A DNA stretch of 64,000 bases. Origin: Dictyophora rubrovolvata. Its lineage: Eukaryota > Basidiomycota > Agaricomycetes > Phallales > Phallaceae. Shown in pieces: positions 12,180-23,563 of this stretch (the stretch's first letter is position 1; every line of letters starts with the position of its first letter). Under the pieces are notes generated by a model. It saw only the letters and a program-made list of their open reading frames with translations, did no database searches and was not told the origin of the DNA. The DNA lies in contig CP114124.1 of assembly GCA_029959195.1 (NCBI GenBank), forward strand, positions 124,001 through 188,000. The letters are read 5' to 3'. A program made the position numbers and the translations under genes.

Positions 12180-13323
12180 ATGATGTCTATATCAGAATCT
12201 ATGTTTTGTCATTACGCTACAGATCCTTCCTCGTTCCCCGTGCATGCACATGCCCCTGCCGGAATGCAAATTGAACCTGGAGAGGTATTTTATTTTGATT
12301 GGTGTCCTAATGAGCAAGGTGTGTGGCATCTCAATCAGCTTTTACCGTTCTCGATCACTCACGATTATTTAGGAGGACATGAGGTAAGTATAAAAAGAAG
12401 GCTCCTGCGGACCCCTTTTCAGGCAATTTCATTAACAAATAATTGTCATTGCATATAGCTTGTGGCTGAGAACATGGACGGTGTCGAATATATCTACCAG
12501 GCTGAAGACTTGGAAGCGCATCCGGGTATCGATACCCAGCCTATGGATCCTACACCTTATCAGGAATCATTTCCCTCAATCTCCAATTACAACCACCCAG
12601 TCGTCATAGACATCCCGCCTTCATCGCCTGTATGACTAACTCAGCGATGTCAATGATTAATCTGACTTTACTTTCTGGTTGTTTAGAGCGAGCGTGATGC
12701 GAATTTTCATCATCCCACTGAACATTTCATTGTCCCCATCTCTGCTGAAAGATTGTGCGCTTTCGTCAAGGGACCAATGCCAGCTTCCGAGTCGACCCTG
12801 AACGTCAATAATATTGGCGTTTCAAACACATTTTTTTGTTGCGATTTTCTCAATTGTCCTGATAACTTTCAAAGTCATTCCTTTGAAAACGTTTTATATC
12901 ATGTCCATTCTACCCACTTCAAAGAAAAAAAGTTTTTCTGTGGGGTATGGTAAGTGAGACTCGTTAGCTGTAGATTTTGTGTATGTTTCTGATGGCTGAT
13001 GTCCGATTAGTTATACTTCTTTTGCTCGCAGACATGATGCGGCGCGACATGTCCGGACAAGAAATGGTGGAAGGAAGTATGGATGCGGTATATGGTAAGA
13101 AAAAAAATTGACCATTCGTCCCTGAGTAAACTTTAAAGTGAAATTAAATGCCTACGGTTTTTTTTCCTTTAGTGCCAAAGTATTTGCACGGAAAGATTAC
13201 CGAGATGTTCATGTTACGAAATGTTTGAAGAGCAACAGCTTGGCAATTGCGAACTCTAGCCGACGGTTGGGACTCGGAGAGGTGCCACTGCCAGTGGATG
13301 CCAGACTTTATCGTTATCAATGA
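12180..13323 (+). CDS. C2H2-type zinc-finger protein (paralogue B)
   Basis: Five exons: 12180-12383, 12459-12629, 12687-12949, 13011-13094 and 13173-13323. They join in phase with clear GTAAGT-type donors. The acidic, Pro-rich N-terminus (EVFYFDWCPNEQG, DIPPSSP) has no known domain. Three fingers follow: CDFLNC...HVHSTH (C-x4-C-x14-H-x4-H), then CGVCYTSFARRHDAARHVRTRN (Asn at the fourth ligand position), then CGICAKVFARKDYRDVHVTKC (C2HC). Introns 3 and 4 split the second Cys codon of fingers 2 and 3 exactly as in the other copies. The start ATG at 12180 is followed at once by a second ATG, so either could be used. It lies head to tail with paralogue C, which suggests tandem duplication. Probably a nuclear nucleic-acid-binding protein; target unknown. 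Confidence 0.8.
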
Positions 13324-15676
13324 CCATCGTATTCAAGACTGCTTCCAGTTTCACCTAAACTTGAAGAGAAAGGACATGCGTACTGTGTTTTGGAATATAG
13401 TCAATGTTTTGTATATATCGATCTGTCAGTTTTTGTTATGTAAAGTGCTTGCTCGCAAGTTGCGGGGTTTTCGTTATAGCCGAGGAGTCCTTAAGTGAGT
13501 AGATCACAAAAGGATCAATCATCATTTGATGCATTGTGGAGCAGCGCTCCAAGATCACTGTCTCAGTTCCGAGGTATCGGAGTTGCTCAAGTCCAGCTAG
13601 CGTCTTGAGCGGATTGTTATCCCCAAGTCAATCCATAATTTTTGCATGTCATCGAATACACAATAAAGCAATTTTAAATTCACTTGCCCTTGCCACACAT
13701 CCAGCTCGGAATGTCAGAACAATGTAATGTTGAAGAAAGACCGCATCGGGCCGGAACAAAGTCTTCCAGGTTCATCGAGAATGGCACCTCCGAATTTTTT
13801 CATTTCATGTAGAAGAATAGAACACCTATTTACAATGTATGGAATTCCAATCACGTAAGTCTGGCATGGGACACGAAGCTATTCCACAAGCGCGAATGGG
13901 GTCGAGTACAAGCTTACATACTATGTAGTTCTCTGAAGTTTGAACAGTCAATGGAGCCGCAGGAGACACTGGTTCATGAATCATAACACTACACTGCCTT
14001 GCTCTACAGTGCCTTTCACCAAGACGCGGCTACTGTTGATATACGTAGCGGAACGGACAAAAATAAATCTCAGTTACGTTAAAAGCACAATGTTGGATTA
14101 GTAGGCGGCGGCTGATTTGTTACACAGGTTCAGGGTTGAATGTACATCCGACAGAAAATTTAGAGGATTTCATTATGAGCTGTAAGAAGAGCTAAGAAGA
14201 GTATGACTGACCAGCGTTGACCCTGTTTTTTTAATTAAGTTGCGGGTTTATGCGAATTCTCTATGAAGTTACACCACCCGCCCCCGCCGAATACCCTAAT
14301 ACTGTCTGAATACTGTCTAACGAAAAGGATCCAGAGTCAGTTCGCAGCTTGCGATCACCGAGAAGATGACTTTGCACCAATCCAAACAGCTCTGGAAGCT
14401 AATCAGCATGCCCTAGAACTCCATCCTCCGAATTCGATGTGCAGCTTTTCGCAATTCCCGAAACTTAGAGATAGACGGTATCGACACAGCTTTTCGGGTC
14501 TTTTGGAGAGTTGCGGTATAAAAGGCAACGTGGGCAAAGCCCTTTGACGGGACATATGGGGACACCTTAATTGGGAAACGCTCCGGCGGGTTCTCCGCGA
14601 GCGTTTAGAGCTTCAGGCCACGAGTTACGTGAAAAAAAAGCAGTGCTGTGCAATCCATGAATGCTACTCATTCTTCTCATTCTTCTCTGCACATGCAAGT
14701 GAAGCTTCTTAACTTAATTCACTGACGTCTCGTATAATTGAAGACTAGCAATTTCAATTAACCGTTCACGCCTCAATACCGAAATTGAATCCCGAATTTG
14801 GTGGCGGGATTCAAAGAATTACATTGTTATGAATTGCTACAAAGAAGGCATTACGGATTAACAGTGATACATAGAGTAGAGTGAATCAAACGATGATCAT
14901 CTATCGGATTGGAAATCATCTTAAGATAGCTAGCTGGATAAAACTTTGCCAACCTCCGGACGTGGATACGATTGATTCTTCGGAATTAGGCGTAGTGTGC
15001 AACGCGTCGGATAGAGGTTCGGCGTGGCGGTGTAGAGCGTGGTTGCCGGGTATGTGCCTGAGAAAGAAAAAACGAGGCAATTGTAATAAAGATACAAGCG
15101 CTAGGGTCAAATGGATCTACTCACCAAGCGTGCACTTGCAGGGTAGTTTATCAGAGCTTTCAGGTGTATATGAGAGTGGATTCGGAGAGTGGAGAATCAA
15201 AAGGACTGTTTGGGAGAACACCACGCGTGGGCCTATGTGTTGAAAATTGTATAGAACTCAAACATTTAGTCAACTTGTCTTGAGCCATTGAGAAAAAATC
15301 AAAATCGCTGGAAACCCTTCACCGGTGCTCGAAGCTGATTCGCTCGTTTCCATCGCAAGCGCGGATGACATAAGCGGCTGTGTCAGTTTTTGCGTCACAC
15401 ACCTCACAACTCAAGTACCGCCACAACCAACCATCTCGTTTTCGGGAATTGTCATTGACCTAGGTTGGAATTTATTCGTATCCGGAATTCACGTCCTCCG
15501 TTCGAATCCAGTGTCTCTCGCTTTCCAAAATGGGAAGAATCGTGTTTCGGAATATGCGTATTTATTGCACCAAAGGACTCGGATAGCAATGAAAACAACA
15601 TCGTACCTTTTCTCATCAAAACGACGCAGTTTCATTGCCCTTTTCTCTCCCAATCTCATTCTCCGTCAAGTCGATC
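13324..15676. other. intergenic, no gene seen
   Basis: About 2.35 kb between two tandem zinc-finger genes. Open frames at 14263-14547 and 14881-15243 show no motif, no intron pattern linking them to others and no paralogue in the window. I treat them as chance. The last few hundred bases should hold the promoter of gene C. Confidence 0.4.
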
Positions 15677-16915
15677 ATGAGCAGGTTCAATGATGAATGG
15701 CTTCAACAAGTCTATGAAGAAGCCAAGATTGAGAGCTTAGAAGGGTCTTCTTACTCTGCGAACTGTGTGTGCTCTTCACCTCTCCTTCGCGACCCTACTC
15801 TAATCTAGCGATGTCTTCTTAGCTACGCCCATCTCACTTTATGAAACCCCATTGGGTATGTTGATCATGCCCACATGACATAATCTCTTCTTAAACTTCC
15901 TTTTCAGCACGAAGATCTCCCTCTTACCCAGAAGGGTTTGAAGCAACAGCCGCTGTGTACTCTGTTTCGGGCTGGGATCAAACCCAGTCTCATCCACAGT
16001 CACATTCTCCTTCGCTTGTACATCCAACACAACAACCTCAACTACAGGGCTTCTCTCTTACATCAACACAGCTGTCTAATCAAACCCAGGATGATTGGAG
16101 CCAACACTACCACCTTCATGGTCATCATCCCTACAGCCCTACTGCAGTTCCTTCGCTTCATGATGCAATGTCAACTATCAGTCACGATTCCTTCCAGTCT
16201 ACCCCTGAGGTCAGAATAACATCCGTCGTTTTTCTTCTTCTCGCTCACCCTCTTGATAAACTACAGACTGAAAGCTTGACACAGACAGACCTTCAAATAC
16301 CCGCAACAGAAGCATATGAAAGTAGCCCCGAAAATACACGAGTCTTACATCACTGGGTCCAAGTAGGGACTGTAACGACCAGCAGATCGATCAAGCAATT
16401 CATAGTGGACGATTCAACGCCTGAACGAAAACTATTCTATTGCGCATGGGAAGGATGTAACCATCCTCTTGGTTTTCAGAACAAGTCGCAGCTGATGACT
16501 CATGTGCGATCACTACATCTCCAAGAGAGGCCGTTTATGTGTACGACTTGGTATGTTCTCAGTCTTAAAGCTAAGTCAAGTTACAGATAGAACTAAAGTA
16601 CAAACCACTCTTGTAGTGGGACGCTTTTTGCACGAAAACAAGATGCTATTAGACATGTCAATACGGCCAATAGTGGGAAAAGATACGAATGTGGGATCTG
16701 GTAGGTGTTTCCGACTGTGCTGGCTTCGTCGCCTTCAATGTCTAAGCTCTTTTAGCGGAAAATCTTTCGCACGCAAAAGTTACCGTGACAGTCACCAAAA
16801 CCTGTGCGTCGAACGACGTGCGCTTGATTCGGCACGCAAAAACTACCGAGACGGTTACCAAAATCGACATGTGCTTGTAGCCTCTACCTCATCAAGTCCG
16901 GCTTCCAGAACCTAG
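15677..16915 (+). CDS. C2H2-type zinc-finger protein (paralogue C)
   Basis: Six exons: 15677-15764, 15823-15855, 15908-16209, 16267-16550, 16617-16700 and 16756-16915. All are phase-consistent, although the first intron is less certain. The N-terminal half is Gln/His/Ser/Pro-rich (HPTQQPQLQG, HHPYSPTAVP), as in activation-type regions. Fingers: CAWEGCNHPLGF...HVRSLH, then CTTCGTLFARKQDAIRHVNTAN (Asn in place of the last His), then CGICGKSFARKSYRDSHQNLC. Identity to paralogue A is high across fingers 1-2 (FYCAW, LQE+PxxCTTC). The C-terminal exon carries a second, degraded copy of the finger-3 helix (ARKNYRDGYQNRH) right after the first, lacking the two leading Cys. Introns split the second Cys codon of fingers 2 and 3. 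Role inferred as a DNA-binding regulator. Confidence 0.82.
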
Positions 16916-17297
16916 AGTCCTGTAGACGTGAAGACCTAAAAGCTCTTGCAATAATGCATGATGCCCAATACCTCAGTAGGACGCTATTCCCCTTAATTCA
17001 AGCTAGTCTCATCCTTACCCTATGCTCATTCGTTAGACGGTTCTCGTTCGTTTCTTCTCAGTCTTTTTTTTTTGTAACATCACCGCGTAGAGATACAGCC
17101 TTTGCGATGCATTATGGCAACGGCAATGTGCTTTTACTGTAAATTACAAGGCGTTTGCTAGGATATAATACAAGTCGAGTTCGGAGTCTATTCAAATCTC
17201 ATGGTCTGACGGCAAATTTAGGGCACAAGAACGAGGAACAGTAGATATCGAAAAAAGAAGAAAAACAAAGACAAAACACGATGCAAGTGGACGAGTT
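16916..17297. other. convergent 3' flanks
   Basis: 382 bp between the 3' ends of zinc-finger gene C (plus) and the SDR-like gene (minus). No gene is seen; the sequence is AT-rich, as expected for two terminator and polyadenylation regions facing each other. Confidence 0.5.
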
Positions 17298-18299
17298 TCA
17301 CATAACTCTGATTCCTCTCTCTGAAGGCCCTTTAGACAACATATGCCCCAAAATCCGATGAACGATATATGTCCATGCGTTCTGATAAGTTGTATTCGAA
17401 GGCGGGTGAATGTTCCATGTGTTTACGACGGATACACCGATCCCTTTAGAGCGGTATTCAGATACTAAGAGTTGGGTCGTTCCTGTCGTTGAGCACAAAA
17501 TGAGCGACTTGCTGTGCGATTGTCTTATATTTGAAAGAATGTCAACGTACCTTCTAGGGTGTTGTATAGTCCTTTTTTTTTTTTTGAATGCATTAAGATT
17601 AGTAGTCGTCGTGTGATAAAAGCGATTACTAACGATCATTCTATTTGGTACGTAATCAATAAACCAGTGAATGGAATTTGGAGAGCTGGAATGAGTACAT
17701 ACTAAGGCTGTTTCCTTAGATAAGGCCTCCGGGAAAATCACACTGGTCCACCGGAGGCCTATTTCTTCCACCACTGCCTTGGTAACCTGAATCACCGTAT
17801 ACGAGAATGAGTTCGTGCGATAAACAAGTTCTGATTCTGCATTCAAACTTTCAAGAAACACGACAATCAGCTTTCTAACATCGGCACTTTTTCCGCAACT
17901 CCCGCAAACATACCTCCCCCGCGACGAACCAGCAAAATTCGGACAATGTATTAAATAGTCAACTCTTCCTCCCGCTAATTCTAAACGTTCAATTCCGTTC
18001 CGAATTTTGCTACGAATATGACTGTAGGGCGTATCGCTCGTGATCTTGACGCATACGAGTCTTTTGTCTTCCGAGTACGCGTTCTCGAGGTAGTTTGCTG
18101 TTTCGTCTGTGGGGACTGTTGCTATAACTTTGTCACCACGATCGAGGGCGGCACGGCAGAGATGTGTGCCTAGTGGGGAAGATGCACCTGTTCGTGTTAT
18201 CGTGGGTGAATTAAGTGGGTGAGGAGAGTGAGTAGAGATGGAGGTGGAGATGGGGGAAATGGGAAACACGTGCGTACCTGTTATGAACCAAACTTTCAT
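17298..18299 (-). CDS. short-chain dehydrogenase/reductase-like protein, catalytic helix apparently lost
   Basis: The ATG at 18299 gives MKVWFITG. After an intron this continues as ASSPLGTHLCRAALDRGDKV, the TGxxxxxG nucleotide-binding loop and first helix of an SDR. IATVPTDE and a charged region follow, then VDYLIHCPNFAGSS where classical SDRs have NNAG. Later exons give SYTVIQVTKAVVEEIGLRW and, near the end, KSLILCSTTGTT running straight into EYRSKGIGVSVVNTW. That is the position where the usual YxxxK helix should stand, and I find no Tyr-x3-Lys there. The stop is at 17298. It may be a non-catalytic Rossmann-fold protein or a decaying gene. Exon joins in the middle (17560-17900) are uncertain. 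Exon 1 ends at the same GxxxxxG position as in the SDR at 31646-32928, so the two may be old paralogues. Confidence 0.6.
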   Translation of the reverse strand: MKVWFITGTHVFPISPISTSISTHSPHPLNSPTITRTGASSPLGTHLCRAALDRGDKVIATVPTDETANYLENAYSEDKRLVCVKITSDTPYSHIRSKIRNGIERLELAGGRVDYLIHCPNFAGSSRGRYVCGSCGKSADVRKLIVVFLESLNAESELVYRTNSFSYTVIQVTKAVVEEIGLRWTSVIFPEALSKETALVCTHSSSPNSIHWFIDYVPNRMIVSNRFYHTTTTNLNAFKKKKRTIQHPRRYVDILSNIRQSHSKSLILCSTTGTTQLLVSEYRSKGIGVSVVNTWNIHPPSNTTYQNAWTYIVHRILGHMLSKGPSERGIRVM

Positions 18300-21200
18300 T
18301 TCAAATATACGTCGGTGTTTATAGCTATGTACGAGTGATAAATTGTGGTGGGGACGACAAGGGTATTCGCGCACTACGAAGGAAGGAACCGATACAAGAG
18401 TCGATGATGGACGCTAGCAAAATGGAGAGATATGAAAGAGCAATGCGAAAGCAAGTGAAGAAATGAGAACTGAGACGAGAAGGGAACACTTGAGGTCACC
18501 CAAACATCAAATGCCACTCGACACATTTTATACGGGAACCGGCGCGTATACCATCTTACGGACCTAATTAGCACCAATCAGGGGTGGCAGAGTTCGGATG
18601 AGTTTACGCGCCGGAGGTAGTAACCAGAAAATGTGTCGAATATATTGAAAGAAAAATAAAAGACACGAAAATAGGTATCAACAAGGAACCGAGCAGCTAA
18701 ACCAAATACGAAGCCAAAGCCAGATGAGCTAATATGTAAATAGTTTTGGTTCAGCGGAATGGTTACTGACTTGGAGCGGCCCCCATCAGCCTGGAATCTC
18801 GGCTTAAATTGAGCTTCAAGTTGGATTCGTTTGTCTTCTTTTGACTCGTATGTATACATGTGAATAACATTTTACCACCGGAAGTCTTCGACAGATGGCC
18901 ACAGCAACGTTAATCGTACTTTCTTTCAGGGTCCTTTTCGAGCTCGATCATGATGGATTTGGTGACTGGAGTAACCAATCTTTCTCTAGAGGTGAGATGT
19001 ACTATATTTTGACCCGTAGCGTTGTCCTGCATCGCAGTCATGACACCGAAACTGAACCAGGAACCTTATCAGGGTAAAGAATTCGGATAGAAAAGCAAGG
19101 GTTCAAAATGTGGATATAGGACTTATCATTCAAATTATCTGCTTCGAATTCTTCGTCTTTCGATGAAAAACCTTGACGCTACTATGTCACTACCATTTCA
19201 CCTACCTAATCCGATTGTTTGGCACTGATGGGATATAACTGGCCCCCTAATTCCAAGCATGCATGGCATTTCGCAGCGACCTGTGCTCTGATTATTAGAT
19301 ATGCGACGTGTAATCCGGTGAAATATCAGTACCGGATGCGCCATTGGCGCTCGCGGACTGAGCCAGCGTAGACTGATGACACTGTCACACTAACTCACAC
19401 ACCTCCCAGACCCCAGCTTGGCCCCAGCTGAGATGACGTTTCTTTTTCTTTTGGATCAGATCTGTGATAGGGCCAATCACGCATTCGGCGAAGTTGTGCG
19501 TATGTGTATTTCATATCTTTGTGTCAGATGGATGCAAAGAATTTGAACTTTAGTCGAAGTTTGGAGCCCCGGCCGGCCAGCCGCCACTGGCCAGAGTTGG
19601 TCGGCACAAGTTTGCCATCATTTCGATATGTAATTGATAACTGGACGGACCGTTTGGACCTCCGTGTGTCTTCTCGGGTTTTCTCTTTTTCGCGAGGTAC
19701 ATAGGTATTAAGGATTGGTATTGGAAATATTTGTTATTGGCCTGGTTCGTCTCCAACGATCGAAATCGTAACTGAGATATTCTCTCACTCACCAATTATT
19801 GGGACATGATCATAACATTAAATGTATCCATATGGATCATATCACCTACATAGCCTGAGAGTGCATGTGATTAAGCCACTAGGCGATATGTTTTTAATAC
19901 GACTTTGCCTCTCTGCAGCCGCAATAACCTTATCCTACCAATTATGGTTCATGAGCGAATGGGGCTAGCTTGAAAGACGTGTTCATTTTTCCGAGAATGG
20001 GCAAGCCCCGAAAATCAGGACTCGTCTTCTTTTCGAAAGTTAAACTTTGGGAATACAAACATGAGAAAAATCCTATAGATTGAGGTCGTTCGTTATGTAA
20101 AGATCACTTATGTACATATATGACAAGAAGACTACTCACCATTGACCAAAGCTGGACACACCACCCTTGAACTTCCGTATGCGGCTCTGTACTTGAATGA
20201 CTTAAAGTCTAAAGTTGGTAAGAGCCATTGAAGAAAGATTCAGGGTCTCTGAGCCCTTAGCGAAGGGATCACTCGCGTGTAACAGGTCGTTTATGATCAG
20301 ATCTGAATTGATCTGGCTCTAGCAATTGTTGTATTTCGGAAGTAAGCGGGTGAGTAATGGGAAATATCCCGTCGTGGAGGCTCGCTGATTGGGTTCGGAT
20401 TGTACTCTCGCCGCCACCATTCAGTTTCTACCCCATATATATCTCCTTCCTAAAAAGGATCTCGATCTGCACCTCCCCATGACACCAATCCGCAATACTA
20501 TCCCCCATGTTTCGGGAGTTGGCTCAATGCGCTGGTAAATAAGCCATGGTCAAGATAGGCACAGATGTATGTAAGTAAATTTAGGTGGCAAAGTCTTGCA
20601 CACGGGCGATACTTAGTCACCTTGATTGTATAATTAGGTTTTGGCTGTGATCTATTGAAAGAAAGAGCCAATCTGGACGAGCTATTGAGCATACATGTAC
20701 ATACACCGGGGTGTGCATCGCTCCGGTTGTGGGTTCTAGCTCAGGTGAAAAAATTAATATAGAATTGGAATAGTCATAGAAGATTTTACATCGTGAGCGG
20801 AGTGTGTAATTGTAAGAACCAAAGCCCTTAGTGGCAATATGGACCGAAAAAGGACAGCTCCGTTTTTCACTTGAAGCTGATTTGGGGTTGACACTGGTTT
20901 CACAGCCTGTCTAAAGGACCCCGAGTCCTCCTTGTCAATGATCTATCTATTCAGAAAAATACGTATTAAGATTCAATTTTCAATCATAATATTTGGGCTT
21001 CTTTAGAAAATCCACAGTGGCTACCTTTCATATTAGAATCACCGCTGGTCGGGACGATGTGCATCAAGGAAAAAGCTCGACTTCCTGAAGCGTTGCTAAC
21101 AGGGGCACTAATTTTTTCTCCTTACTAAAGATAGAGATAATTTAGGGACCAAATCATAGCCGTGTTTGCTCAAATTCCCTATGGTAATTGTTACCTTATA

Positions 21201-22052
21201 ATAATATCGCACGCTGGGATGCACATGTGATTTAAAAGTACTCACACTTTTGTATACCATCTCTTGGTATCCTGTTTTCTCTATATTTCCTGCGGTCTTT
21301 CTCCCTTTCTAGAACTCAAAGTCGGCGCCAGTTGGGCAATATTTTAGTGCTCCAAAGACTGAAAAGGTGACTCATGTTCTCATGCCAATGCATCCGGAAA
21401 GAAAATTCGCGGTTCTGTTTTTTAATCACTGCAAGCTCTTCTTCAATACCGAACCGATTATCAAGGGGGAGAGCGGAGATAAGGGTAAAGTTCAAATTGA
21501 AATCCGAATTTGAATTTTGGTTCAAGATGCGAGGCAATGGTGTAGCATATGCGCAGCATCATGATCAGAAGTGCTGCCTCGCTTCCTTCTTTCCGAGCCG
21601 ACTAAAATGGATTCAGATCTGCATATCTAATGCTTTGAGCTTTGGCTAGATATGGCCTAGGTTGAAGGAGATTTTCAGCCCCGGATGGGATCTTCTCGTG
21701 TTAAGCTTCGGAGTGTATTATACCGTCGAGAATCCGAAGGGTGTGCCGTGCGTTATACATATTACCTTCACGTGAGTAAATTGTCATGTGTAATGTGTTG
21801 TTGAAAGACGAACGCGGAGTTATATTAAAACAAGCATGAGTCCGGTGGCGGGTTAGTACAACAGAGCACATAACCCTCTTTGGTGAATATGTATGCATAC
21901 ATATAGGGGCAGTAGCGAAAGAAAAGAGATCGGATCCTGATCGGAGTCGAAGTACAAAGTTATACCAATCTGGGGGGAAAAAGTCCAAATGTCTGAGATG
22001 AAACGAAGAAGGGACAAAGATTCAACAAGAATTTCCAAAGACTCTCCTTTTC
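18300..22052. other. long gene-poor region
   Basis: About 3.75 kb between the SDR-like gene (minus, starts 18299) and the 3' end of the Hua1-like gene. Only scattered short open frames occur, with no motif and no splice-linked partners. Low-complexity and AT-rich tracts are common. The first few hundred bases must include the SDR promoter. No terminal repeats were found by eye. Confidence 0.4.
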
Positions 22053-23563
22053 TTAACGGAATGTTCTTCCGATGCCATTGCATACTTCGCACGTGGACGT
22101 ATCTAAGAAAAAGTAGGAGACGTTGCCTCTTCCCTCGCATTTCCAGCATAGACGCCCTCCGATCCTTGGATCTCCTGCTTGATAGACAACTGATCCTGTT
22201 GGAGGGACTGGAACTGAAGATGTTGAGATATAAGAGGGCCGTCGTGGTCTGGATGACGACGGAGTTGGAGTGGGTTGTAGTTGCGTTTGTCGAGGGGAGG
22301 GTCTGGGCACAGTGCTGGTGCTAATACGGGGTGACGTTGGGCCTGGGGAAGATACAGTACGAAGATGATCGTTTCGGGGAGTGTTTGGCTTTGATTCGCT
22401 TCTCCGACGTAACAAACGCGCTTGGTCTGGAGGTTCCCGTGTTGCGGTTGCCGTTCGGGGATAAGAAGTATTGTGAATGTTGGTTTGGGGTGCGCGTAAT
22501 CTTGGGAGAGGTCTTTGGAAGTTCGAATTCCCCGAACCGGAACCTCTAGAACCGGATTCTGAAGGAAACGGTGCATACGCTAAAGCGCCACAATATGGTC
22601 TGGCGTATTTGTTCCAACATTTGGTGCATGGATGCGAGGGATCGTTATTTCTGAATCCGACATTTTTACCTAACAAATATAAACAAGTTAGCCCATTGGT
22701 CACCAAGAGACTTTTGTTTTCTTTTAGAATGTTCGGGTGAAAGTAAGGTCCGATATAAGCATTAGTTTCCATTTGAGGTTTTGTTTGGATTGTTTGGCTT
22801 TTCTAGCCGTGCGCGCGCGGTAATAATTGTGAAATTGTAACTCACACTGAGAACATTCATAGCCGGGTGGATAGACTAGTAACTTGTTCTTTAGTAAGAG
22901 TGGGTGTCCTGGAACGGGGCTTGTCGTAGGCCGTCCATCCTCTATTGGTCTTGCATCCATTGGTTGATTAGATGCCGAGACAGGGCGACGCGGAGGTGCA
23001 CCAGTGGGTGCGTCATAGTACGTACGTCCCTCAGTTCGTATTAGGCTGGTCGGAGGAGGACCAGCTGGAGGAGCATATGCATTCGGAGATCGTTCCGATA
23101 AAGGACTAATAGGGGAACGAGGTAAAGTTTCTGTGAGAATTGGTCTGACTGGCGAGCTACGAGGAGGAAGAGGAGGGGCTCTTGAATCGGGTGGACTCTC
23201 ATTCACTCTAACAATCGGTTGAAGACTTGAACGAGACGTTTGTTCTTGTCCTTGAGGGTCTTGGAAAGGTCGTAATGGCCCAAATTCACCAGAAATTTCT
23301 CCATGTAATACGTCCGCTGAGAGAGAATAGGGCGGGGGTGCCTCATCAGGAATCGAATCAAACAAGGAATCATTGTTGATGTTAACAGCCTGAGAATATA
23401 AAAAATTATGAGAATTAGTCGGTTGAGCTGAGAAAGTATACTTTACTCCTCCATTTCGGGATGCATCAGTGTCATCGGGTGGTCTCGAAGTTGTACTATT
23501 ACTTGTATTCTGGGGCGTTAATAGCGGCGTTCTGAAGGGATTATGATTCAGAATATACGACAT
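22053..23563 (-). CDS. Hua1-like proline/serine-rich zinc-binding protein
   Basis: Two exons on the minus strand. Exon 1 (ATG at 23563, MSYILNHNPFRTP) encodes about 235 residues rich in Pro and Ser, with PPPYSL, PPLPPRSSP and similar SH3/WW-binding-like motifs. It ends in LLVYPPGYECSQ. A GTGAGT donor near 22847 leads to an acceptor near 22690, and the join gives CSQCKNVGFRNNDPSHPCTKCW, a four-Cys zinc site split by the intron. A second Pro/Ser/Arg-rich linker follows. The C-terminus has a second four-Cys site, LCWKCEGRGN...TCEVCNGIGRTF, similar to the zinc repeat of type I J proteins. This order matches yeast Hua1, a cytoplasmic protein linked to ubiquitin ligase and actin-patch factors. The assignment rests on domain order and the GYxCxxC...DPSxPCxxCW signature. 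Confidence 0.72.
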
